Below, piece by piece: positions 34,394 through 39,911 of a DNA stretch of 64,000 nucleotides; the stretch's first letter is position 1; every line of letters begins with the position of its first letter. This stretch comes from Methylobacterium sp. J-030. GTDB taxonomy: Bacteria; Pseudomonadota; Alphaproteobacteria; Rhizobiales; Beijerinckiaceae. The translations under genes were made by a program, and so were the position numbers. The DNA is taken from the NCBI RefSeq assembly GCF_022829545.1, contig NZ_JAKSYM010000371.1, forward strand, positions 1 through 64,000. Direction: 5' to 3'. Below the pieces are notes generated by a model that made no database searches, was not told the DNA's origin, and worked only from the letters and a program-made list of their open reading frames with translations.

Positions 34394-34600
34394 TCAGCGC
34401 TTGGTCGCGAGCCCTTGCTCGCCCGGCTCGGGCGCTCCGCGCTTGGGGCTCGCATTGAGATGCGGCGAGTCGATCGGCTCGTCCCGGGTGGTCGGCGTCG
34501 GCGAATCCTCCGGGGCGGGCATCGGAGGCAAAGGCGGTGTGTTGGGCTGCGGCGTCGCGGTACCGCCAGCGGCGTCCTTCACCATGTTGCGGTTCGTCAT
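34394..34600 (-). CDS. Small disordered proline-rich protein, hypothetical
   Basis: A 68-residue protein, MTNRNMVKDAAGGTATPQPN followed by PPLPPMPAPEDSPTPTTRDE and PHLNASPKRGAPEPGEQGLA. It is almost entirely Pro, Ala, Thr, Glu and Asp, so it is likely unstructured. The ATG at 34600 was chosen because the longer frame from 34783 has an unrelated composition. No family; coding status is uncertain. Confidence 0.4.
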   Translation of the reverse strand: MTNRNMVKDAAGGTATPQPNTPPLPPMPAPEDSPTPTTRDEPIDSPHLNASPKRGAPEPGEQGLATKR

Positions 34601-34794
34601 GCGGCCCAATCCTTTTCCTGACCGATCGGCGGGATAGATCGCGCGGGCCCAGCCCGAGCAGTACGCTGCGGCTCCGAGGCATCCGTCGCCCGGCAGACCC
34701 GCATCCGTGCAGGTCAACCCACCACCAACGCTGCGGACAAGAGCCCGGTTGCTGCCAAGCTTGACTGTGGGAAACTTGGCCACGTCTGGGCACA

Positions 34795-34819
34795 GGAACC
34801 TTGGTTATTGCTGAAGGTT
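34795..34819 (+). promoter_or_regulatory. EcfG-type promoter, relaxed match, for KGG-motif gene
   Basis: GGAAC at 34795-34799 and GGTT at 34816-34819 are separated by 16 bases, the same variant as upstream of the csbD-like gene. The predicted start near 34827 leaves a 27-base leader containing AGGAGGAA before the ATG at 34854. The gene lies 1.1 kb from phyR. Confidence 0.5.
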
Positions 34820-34853
34820 GTTGCGAGGTGAAGCGAAGCCTGAGGAGGAACTG

Positions 34854-35042
34854 ATGGCATCCGGAAATTCGACCTCGAAGCGGGGCTTTGCCTCGATGGA
34901 CTTGGAGCGGCAGCGCGAGATCGCCAGCAAGGGCGGACGCAGCGTGCCGGCCGAGAAGCGCTCCTTCTCCCAGGACCGAGAGCTCGCCTCATCCGCAGGG
35001 CGCAAGGGTGGCCAGTCGACGGGTACCGGCCGCGCCGAGTGA
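34854..35042 (+). CDS. KGG-motif general stress protein (con-10/YciG-like)
   Basis: A 62-residue hydrophilic protein: KRGFASMDLERQREIASKGG, RSVPAEKRSFSQDRELASSA, GRKGGQSTGTGR. The repeated (A/S)xxGG-(R/K) elements and the FASMD-x-E/D-x-QR-x-IA-KGG pattern define the KGG (stress-induced, con-10) family. AGGAGGAA directly precedes the ATG. Family members are general stress proteins without known catalytic role. An EcfG-like promoter and the neighbouring phyR support membership in the same regulon. Confidence 0.88.
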   Translation: MASGNSTSKRGFASMDLERQREIASKGGRSVPAEKRSFSQDRELASSAGRKGGQSTGTGRAE

Positions 35043-35069
35043 GGCCAGACTGGACCTGTTTCGCGTAGC

Positions 35070-35107
35070 GGCGCCGCGTCCTAGGGGACCGGCGCCGTTT
35101 TCGTTTG
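35070..35107 (+). terminator. Rho-independent terminator of the KGG gene
   Basis: GGCGCCGCGTCC at 35070-35081 pairs with GGACCGGCGCC at 35086-35096 (one bulge) around a TAGG loop, and a GTTTTCGTTT tract follows. The stem starts 28 bases after the stop codon. Confidence 0.8.
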
Positions 35108-35143
35108 TTCTGGCCCCCGCCCCACGACAGGTCCCACCAACGC

Positions 35144-35176
35144 AAAAGGGGCCCGCCTCGTCGGCAGGGCCCCCTT
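35144..35176 (-). terminator. Rho-independent terminator of the 35199-35564 gene
   Basis: On the minus strand GGGGGCCC and GGGCCCC form a GC stem around a 12-base loop, followed by TTTT (35144-35147 read in reverse). It lies about 25 bases after the stop codon of the secreted hypothetical protein. Confidence 0.75.
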
Positions 35177-35198
35177 CAGTGGAACGTCGCGCTTCGGA

Positions 35199-35564
35199 TC
35201 AGGAAATGCAGCGGCCCGGTGTCATCCGCCGCGCCTCGGGTCCGACGAGGGAACTCAGCGCGGTCTCACAGCCTTCGCGGACCATCCGGCGGCTCGGCGC
35301 CCTGAGGATCGGCTTGATGCTCTGATCCTGCGCGTCGCCCGCCACCGGAGAGGCGGAACCGCCAATCTTCTGAACACCCGCGACCCGCGTCGGGCTGATC
35401 GCCAGCGACATCGGGCGCATGCCCGGCAGCGGCGCCGGGACAAGCTGCGCCACCGGGGCCGGCGGCACCCAATAATCCGCCGACTCGCGGACGACCGGCT
35501 GAACCAGAACGGTCAGAAGGGCAGCGGGAGCACTCACGCCCAGGATGAAACCAGACCGCAGCAT
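35199..35564 (-). CDS. Secreted hypothetical protein of the stress locus
   Basis: A 121-residue protein with a leader-like N terminus (MLRSGFILGVSAPAALLTVL, VQPVVRES) and a mature part rich in Pro, Ala and Val. Two cysteines lie near the end (VREGCETALSSLVG and RCIS). No domain recognised. GAGG precedes the ATG. An exact EcfG-type promoter at 35606-35630 gives a leader of about 36 bases, and a terminator follows, so this is a complete single-gene unit in the PhyR neighbourhood. Confidence 0.7.
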   Translation of the reverse strand: MLRSGFILGVSAPAALLTVLVQPVVRESADYWVPPAPVAQLVPAPLPGMRPMSLAISPTRVAGVQKIGGSASPVAGDAQDQSIKPILRAPSRRMVREGCETALSSLVGPEARRMTPGRCIS

Positions 35565-35605
35565 CGTCCCGACCTCATCGTGAGAGCTTGACAGGATGTT
35601 TCAAC

Positions 35606-35630
35606 AACGCGGTCGGCAATCGCAGGTTCC
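35606..35630 (-). promoter_or_regulatory. EcfG-type promoter for the secreted hypothetical gene
   Basis: On the minus strand GGAAC (35630-35626) and CGTT (35609-35606) are separated by 16 bases, an exact match to the consensus. The expected start near 35600 is 36 bases before the ATG at 35564. Confidence 0.75.
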
Positions 35631-35761
35631 TCGACTACCGCGCATCTTCGAACACTGAGTATTCGACCGTGCCACGGAAGGTGGTGCGGCGGCGCACGCC
35701 CGCTATCCACAACCATCCCCTGTGCCCTCGATGCAACGCTCGCCAACAAAGTGCGTTTTTT

Positions 35762-35786
35762 GGAACCTCCCGGGGCGGCAGCCGTT
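35762..35786 (+). promoter_or_regulatory. EcfG-type promoter for the candidate small RNA
   Basis: GGAAC at 35762-35766 and CGTT at 35783-35786 are 16 bases apart, an exact consensus match on the plus strand. No protein-coding frame with a ribosome binding site starts downstream before the terminator at 35852-35882. Confidence 0.7.
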
Positions 35787-35792
35787 CTACCA

Positions 35793-35882
35793 GCACCCGG
35801 CCACCTGGTCCTCCCCGCATTCCCCTTGTGCATCGGCCGGAACCTCGTCGACGGGCTGGAGCTTCCTCCGGCCCGTTTTTTT
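35793..35882 (+). ncRNA. Candidate general-stress small RNA with C-rich loop (GsrN-like layout)
   Basis: The predicted transcript is about 90 nt. It starts about 7 bases after the -10 element at 35783 and ends in the T-run of a strong hairpin. The 5' half folds CCGGCC (35797-35802) against GGCCGG (35835-35840), exposing a loop that contains two C-rich words, TCCTCCCC and TTCCCC. The 3' half is the terminator hairpin. No ATG occurs inside, and the only GTG frame runs into the terminator. Caulobacter GsrN, a sigma-T-dependent sRNA of the general stress response, is described as having an exposed C-rich loop, so the layout is similar. Homology is not claimed. The gene lies about 110 bases from the phyR stop, transcribed in the opposite direction. 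Confidence 0.65.
35852..35882 (+). terminator. Rho-independent terminator of the candidate sRNA
   Basis: CGGGCTGGAG at 35852-35861 pairs with CTCCGGCCCG at 35866-35875 (one G-T wobble, no bulge) around a CTTC loop, and seven T residues follow at 35876-35882. Confidence 0.9.
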
Positions 35883-35911
35883 GTGCGCGCTTCGCACCCC
35901 GGCAGGGCAAC

Positions 35912-35938
35912 AAAAAAACCCCGGCTCGCGCCGGGGCT
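35912..35938 (-). terminator. Rho-independent terminator of phyR
   Basis: On the minus strand CCCCGGC and GCCGGGG pair around a GCGA loop (35919-35936), and seven T residues follow (complement of 35912-35918). It lies about 60 bases after the phyR stop at 35997. Confidence 0.88.
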
Positions 35939-35996
35939 GGTGACATCGCCTGTCCGTCAGCCGGCGCGACGATCCGCGCCGGCATCCCTGTGAGGT

Positions 35997-36803
35997 TTAC
36001 GCCGTCTTTGCCTCGCGCCGACGGGCCGTCTGCTGGAAGAACAGCGCTTGGCTGATCACCGCGGAGACGTTCGCAGGCTGGAACGGCTTGGCGATGAGGA
36101 AGGCCGGCTCCGGCCGCTCGCCGGTGAGGAAGCGCTCCGGGTAGGCGGTGATGAAGATCACCGGAACCTCAAAGGTCTTCAGCAGGTCGTTGACCGCGTC
36201 GAGCCCGGATGATCCGTCGGCGAGCTGGATGTCGGCCAGGATCAGGCCGGGGCGCTTGCCGCCCTCGCCGGCGATCTTGATCGCCTCGGTCCGGGTCCGC
36301 GCCACGCCGATGACGTTGTGCCCCAGGCCCTCGACCAGCGCCTCCAGATCCATGGCGATCAGCGGCTCGTCCTCGATGATGAGGATCTCGGTCGCCATGT
36401 CGGCGGCGAGTTCGCGGCCGGCTTCGTCCACGAGGTCGCGGACCTCGGAGACGTCGACACCCAGGATGATCGCCGCGTCCTCCTCGGAGAATCCCTCCAG
36501 GCAGGAGAGCAGGAACGCCTGCCGCGGCAGCGGCGTGATCTGGCCGAGGCGGACCTCCGCGGGCAGATCGTGCTGAACCTGCTCGCTGCGGCCGTTCACC
36601 GAGAGCGAATTCCAGATCCGGGTGAAGACCCGGAACAGGTCGGCCTTGATGTTGGTGCTCCGGCCCAGCGTGTCCGGCTCGTTGACGAGGGTCTCCAGGG
36701 TAGCGGCGACATACGCGTCACCCGCCACTTGGCTCCCCGTGAGCGCGCGCGCGTAGCGGCGCAGGTACGGCAGATGCTGTACCACGAGTTGCGATGTCGA
36801 CAT
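35997..36803 (-). CDS. phyR: PhyR general stress response regulator (sigma-like domain plus receiver)
   Basis: A 268-residue protein. Residues 1-135 are an EcfG-like sigma domain that cannot bind DNA properly (LVVQHLPYLRRYARALTGSQ, GDAYVAATLETLV, FLLSCLEGFSEEDAAIILGV). Residues 138-258 are a receiver: ILIIEDEPLIAMDLEALVEG with the acidic pocket, LILADIQLADGSSG with the phosphorylatable Asp191, FITAYPERF and FLIAKPFQP with the conserved Thr and Lys. Phosphorylated PhyR sequesters NepR and frees sigma EcfG. The AM1 protein is one residue shorter. nepR is divergent, and both have their own EcfG-type promoter, giving positive feedback. The ecfG gene itself is not in the window. Confidence 0.96.
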   Translation of the reverse strand: MSTSQLVVQHLPYLRRYARALTGSQVAGDAYVAATLETLVNEPDTLGRSTNIKADLFRVFTRIWNSLSVNGRSEQVQHDLPAEVRLGQITPLPRQAFLLSCLEGFSEEDAAIILGVDVSEVRDLVDEAGRELAADMATEILIIEDEPLIAMDLEALVEGLGHNVIGVARTRTEAIKIAGEGGKRPGLILADIQLADGSSGLDAVNDLLKTFEVPVIFITAYPERFLTGERPEPAFLIAKPFQPANVSAVISQALFFQQTARRREAKTA

Positions 36804-36903
36804 TCGATCCCCTGTGCCTCGCCGTGTTGCCCGACCACGTCCCTTCGGTCCATACCCGAAGACATGTCGGGGCCGGCATTGTGTCCTGCGCAGCTTACCG
36901 CCC

Positions 36904-36928
36904 AACGCGGAGGCCGGCACTCCGTTCC
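36904..36928 (-). promoter_or_regulatory. EcfG-type promoter for phyR
   Basis: On the minus strand GGAAC (36928-36924) and CGTT (36907-36904) lie 16 bases apart, an exact consensus match. The expected start near 36897 is about 94 bases before the ATG at 36803. Confidence 0.8.
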
Positions 36929-36939
36929 ACGCTCGCAGC

Positions 36940-36965
36940 GGAACCGATCCCAGCGCGCAGGCGTT
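36940..36965 (+). promoter_or_regulatory. EcfG-type promoter for nepR
   Basis: GGAAC at 36940-36944 and CGTT at 36962-36965 are 17 bases apart. The start would be near 36973, about 69 bases before the ATG at 37041. An ATG at 36978 would leave only a few bases of leader, which argues for the later start. The -35 element is 12 bases from the divergent phyR -35 element. Confidence 0.8.
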
Positions 36966-37040
36966 GCAGCCGCAGCCATGGCGTATGTCGAGCCGCAGCA
37001 CAATGTGGCCGGGCCAAGTTCGGCAACAAGGGGCGTGTGG

Positions 37041-37310
37041 ATGGTGGATCAGGGGAAGGAAGCAGGTCTTCACGTGCTTGGAGCGCACGGGAGTACTGCT
37101 TCGGATCACCGGACGCATGACCAAGACGGGACCGCCGGGCAGCCGGGCCGCGCAGCCTCGCGCGGGGGCCTCAGCGAGCAGACCCGCAACCGCCTCGCCC
37201 TGCAGTTGCGCGCCCTGTACGACACCGTCACCAAGCAACCTGTGCCCGACCGGTTTGCCGAGCTCATCGCGAAGCTCGACAGCGGCGAACGCGGCAAGTC
37301 CTCGAAGTGA
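37041..37310 (+). CDS. nepR: NepR anti-sigma factor
   Basis: An 89-residue protein. The C-terminal 45 residues, GGLSEQTRNRLALQLRALYD and TVTKQPVPDRFAELIAKLDS, are the two NepR helices that clamp sigma EcfG. The first part (VDQGKEAGLHVLGAHGSTAS) is flexible and poorly conserved in the family. The frame also runs open from an ATG at 36978, which the promoter position makes less likely. Divergent from phyR, with an EcfG-type promoter, so the anti-sigma factor is in its own regulon. Confidence 0.9.
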   Translation: MVDQGKEAGLHVLGAHGSTASDHRTHDQDGTAGQPGRAASRGGLSEQTRNRLALQLRALYDTVTKQPVPDRFAELIAKLDSGERGKSSK

Positions 37311-37340
37311 TGGCTTAAGTATCGGCGCGGATTTGGGAAC

Positions 37341-37375
37341 AAAAAAAGCCGCCGCTGGGTGCGACGGCTTTATTG
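37341..37375. terminator. Bidirectional terminator between nepR and the DUF1328 gene
   Basis: AGCCGCCGC and GCGACGGCT pair with one mismatch around a TGGGT loop (37347-37369). A run of seven A precedes it and TTATT follows, so it can end nepR transcription on the plus strand and the DUF1328 transcript on the minus strand. Confidence 0.8.
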
Positions 37376-37424
37376 GCATCGCGCCGCCAGCCCCACGAGA
37401 GGGCTGGCTGCTATCGAAGACCCG

Positions 37425-37601
37425 TCAGAGAGTCGGCGAGCGACCCCGCATCAGGCCAATCACGGCCGAGATCGCGAACAGGACAATCGCCACGAAGAAC
37501 ACCAACTTGGCGGCTTCCATTGCCGTGCCGGCAATGCCACCGAAGCCGAGCAGCGCAGCCACGAGGGCAACGACGAGGAAAGTTACGGCCCAACCGAGCA
37601 T
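37425..37601 (-). CDS. DUF1328 small membrane protein
   Basis: A 58-residue protein, MLGWAVTFLVVALVAALLGF then GGIAGTAMEAAKLVFFVAIV and LFAISAVIGLMRGRSPTL. Two hydrophobic helices with the GFGGIAGTA hinge and the basic C terminus define DUF1328 (YtjA-type). Function unknown; the family is often stress-induced in alphaproteobacteria. It is too short to be caught by length-filtered gene calls. An exact EcfG-type promoter at 37658-37682 precedes it by about 50 bases of leader. Confidence 0.92.
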   Translation of the reverse strand: MLGWAVTFLVVALVAALLGFGGIAGTAMEAAKLVFFVAIVLFAISAVIGLMRGRSPTL

Positions 37602-37657
37602 CGATCGTATCCTTCGAAAGTATCGGCGCGGGCGAGCCGCGTCGTTCTGAACACGAA

Positions 37658-37682
37658 AACGCCAAGGTTCTGCTCTGGTTCC
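37658..37682 (-). promoter_or_regulatory. EcfG-type promoter for the DUF1328 gene
   Basis: On the minus strand GGAAC (37682-37678) and CGTT (37661-37658) are 16 bases apart. The start would be near 37650, 49 bases before the ATG at 37601. Confidence 0.8.
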
Positions 37683-37746
37683 GCCGCGTTGTCGAAGTCC
37701 GATGTGGACTGCGTGGGCGGGTTGCCCGGGCGCGACGATGGAGTAC

Positions 37747-37771
37747 GGAACGGGATAGGGTCGGTAGCGTT
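37747..37771 (+). promoter_or_regulatory. EcfG-type promoter for the 56-residue ORF
   Basis: GGAAC at 37747-37751 and CGTT at 37768-37771 are 16 bases apart on the plus strand. The start would be near 37779, about 29 bases before the ATG at 37808. It is divergent from the DUF1328 promoter 65 bases away. Confidence 0.75.
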
Positions 37772-37807
37772 CGAAGATAGGTCCTCACGTTCGATTCGGG
37801 ATCCGTG

Positions 37808-37978
37808 ATGCTGCAATCTGCCAAGAACGTCGTCCGGGTGAAGGTGGCCGCGCTGCGGGCCCGCGTGGTGGCCGCCAGCGATGCCCTGCGTGCCGCCGCG
37901 ATCGGGCTCGTTCCGGGCCCCGCTCCCGTGCTCGTACCGGTCCGTGTGCGTAACCGCCGGTCCGATCGGATCGGCTGA
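37808..37978 (+). CDS. Unannotated 56-residue basic protein, probable stress gene
   Basis: MLQSAKNVVRVKVAALRARV then VAASDALRAAAIGLVPGPAP and VLVPVRVRNRRSDRIG. The first half is a predicted amphipathic, strongly basic helix, and the rest is Val/Pro-rich. No family is recognised. Coding is supported mainly by the exact EcfG-type promoter at the right distance and by its place in the stress cluster. It has only a weak ribosome binding site (GGGAT). Confidence 0.55.
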   Translation: MLQSAKNVVRVKVAALRARVVAASDALRAAAIGLVPGPAPVLVPVRVRNRRSDRIG

Positions 37979-38115
37979 CCGCGCACGGGGCAGGCAGGGC
38001 TGCCCGAGACGAACCTGGCTCGCCGGGCGGGGACATCCCTGAGATCGCGGCGCCGCACTGTTGCAACGTCCCCGGGAGCGGTTCAAGAACCGCCGGACCG
38101 ATCGGCGGGGCAGCG

Positions 38116-39036
38116 ATGGCGGACACGGACGAGAGCAGCCTGACCCTCGATCCATCGATGCCGGCACCCGGGCGGCTGGAACCAGTCGCTCCGCTGATCC
38201 GGCGGCGGGTCGCACCGAATGGCGGCCCATTCACGGCGACGGGAACCTGCACCTACGTGATCGGAACGGGTCAGGTCGCGATCCTCGATCCCGGCCCGGA
38301 CGATCCGGCCCATATCGACGCGCTGCTGGACGACCTCGCCGGCGAACGGATTGCGGCGATCGTCGTCACGCACACCCACCGGGACCATTCGCCGGGCGCA
38401 CGGCGCCTCGCGGCGCGCACCGGGGCACCGATCGTCGGTTGCGGCCCGCATCGGGCGGCGCGGGCCCTGGCCGAAGGCGAGGTTCCGCTGCTCGATGCCA
38501 GCGCCGATCGCGCCCATGCCCCGGACCGCGTCATGATGGAGGGGGACGTCGTCTCGGGTCCCGGATGGACGCTGGCGGCGGTGGAGACCCCCGGCCATAC
38601 CATGAACCACCTCGCCTTCGCGCTGCCGGAGGCGCGAGCCCTGTTCTCGGGCGATCACGTCATGGCGTGGTCGACCACCATCGTGGCCCCGCCCGATGGC
38701 GCGATGCAGGCCTACATGGCCTCCCTCGACAAGCTGCGCCGACGCGACGAGACGATTTACTGGCCGGCCCACGGCGGTCCGGTCCGCGAACCGGCGCGGT
38801 TCCTCCGGGGCTTGGCGTGTCATCGGCGCCAGCGCGAGGCCGCGATCCGCGCGCGGCTCGCCATCGGCGACACCGGCATCGCGCAGATCGTCGCGGCGAT
38901 CTACCAGGGTCTCGATCCGCGCCTGCGCGGCGCGGCGGCGTTGTCGGTCTTCGCCCATCTGGAGGATCTGGTCGGGCGCGGACTGGTGGCGACCGACGGG
39001 GCGCCACGCCTCGACGGCACCTTCATGCCGGCCTGA
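38116..39036 (+). CDS. Metallo-beta-lactamase-fold hydrolase (LACTB2-like)
   Basis: A 306-residue protein. Metal motif THTHRDHSPGARRLA (H-x-H-x-D-H), then VETPGHTMNHLAF, ALFSGDHVMAWSTTIVAPPD, and TIYWPAHGGPVREP for the remaining His and Asp ligands. The C-terminal 60 residues (IAQIVAAIYQGLDPRLRGAA, ALSVFAHLEDLVGRGLVATD) form the winged-helix extension of LACTB2-type enzymes. LACTB2 members are endoribonucleases in animals, but the bacterial substrate is unknown. ATG at 38116 chosen from family length. Confidence 0.85.
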   Translation: MADTDESSLTLDPSMPAPGRLEPVAPLIRRRVAPNGGPFTATGTCTYVIGTGQVAILDPGPDDPAHIDALLDDLAGERIAAIVVTHTHRDHSPGARRLAARTGAPIVGCGPHRAARALAEGEVPLLDASADRAHAPDRVMMEGDVVSGPGWTLAAVETPGHTMNHLAFALPEARALFSGDHVMAWSTTIVAPPDGAMQAYMASLDKLRRRDETIYWPAHGGPVREPARFLRGLACHRRQREAAIRARLAIGDTGIAQIVAAIYQGLDPRLRGAAALSVFAHLEDLVGRGLVATDGAPRLDGTFMPA

Positions 39037-39046
39037 GCCGCTCGGA

Positions 39047-39835
39047 TCACTTCATCGCGAGGGCGAGGTTGGCGACATCGTCGAGGTAGGTGCGAATCCG
39101 GTCGGCGTTGCCGCCGAAATCGCGCCCGCCGATCCGGGAGGCCGAGCGCACGTCGACCCGCGCGCCGTCAGCGCGGGGGCGGATGCGGACGGTCACGTCG
39201 TCGGGCAGGTTGAGGACGAGGCCGCGCGCCACGGCCTCGATCCGGCCGTTGCCGGTGCGGCCGCCCGGCCGGATCGCCTCGACGATCTGCCAGTGACGCT
39301 TGAGCGCGGCCTGGCGGGCCAGCTCGAACGCCTCGTCGGCGCCGATATCGAGGGTCAGCGGCGCGATCTGCGGATAGGCGCCCCGCTGGCGCTCGCGCAA
39401 GGCGGGACCCGGATCGGGGGGATAGCGCCCGCCGCGGGCCGCGAAGGCCGCGCGCGAGCGCGAGAAGGCCGGCGGATTGTCGATGTCGGTGGTGACGTCC
39501 GACAGGGCGGGCAGCCGCAGGCCGCGCAGGCCCCGGTAGGCGGGATAGCCCAGCACCAGCAGCGCCAGGATCAGTCCGCCCAGGGCGGCGCCGAGCCCGC
39601 GCGCGCCCTCGCGCCACACCCGCACGAAGGCGAACACGGACGCCGCAATCGCCGCCAGCGCGACGCTGAGTCCGGCCAGGAGAGCAACGAGCGCGGCATC
39701 CGTGTCGGCCCGCGGATCCCGCACCAGGATCAGGGCGATCCCGGTGGCGACGACGGAGAACACGGCGAGGTAGAGGGCCAGCGGCCCCGCGCGGGTGACG
39801 GGTTCCTCGATGAGCAGGCGGCGCATGGCACTCAT
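39047..39835 (-). CDS. DUF1499 domain membrane protein
   Basis: A 262-residue protein. The N-terminal 120 residues have four hydrophobic stretches (LALYLAVFSVVATGIALILV, ALVALLAGLSVALAAIAASV, AALGGLILALLVLGYPAYRG). The C-terminal domain is DUF1499: VTTDIDNPPAF, HWQIVEAIRPGGRTGNGRIE, AVARGLVLNLPDDVTVRIRP, and VRSASRIGGRDFGGNADRIR. Function unknown. The ATG at 39835 (MSAMRRLL) is preferred to a longer frame from 39934 that would start with low-complexity residues. It converges on the MBL gene 10 bases away. Confidence 0.85.
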   Translation of the reverse strand: MSAMRRLLIEEPVTRAGPLALYLAVFSVVATGIALILVRDPRADTDAALVALLAGLSVALAAIAASVFAFVRVWREGARGLGAALGGLILALLVLGYPAYRGLRGLRLPALSDVTTDIDNPPAFSRSRAAFAARGGRYPPDPGPALRERQRGAYPQIAPLTLDIGADEAFELARQAALKRHWQIVEAIRPGGRTGNGRIEAVARGLVLNLPDDVTVRIRPRADGARVDVRSASRIGGRDFGGNADRIRTYLDDVANLALAMK

Positions 39836-39911
39836 GGACGGGCTTCGCGCCGCGATCCTAGAGCTTGGCCGCCCGCGACGCCATCGCGATCCCAGACTCG
39901 AGGGCGCCGAG

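Noticed and set aside
37385..37407. Hairpin GCCAGCCC/GGGCTGGC after the DUF1328 gene
   Set aside because: No T-run on either strand, and a clear bidirectional terminator lies just beyond it at 37341-37375.
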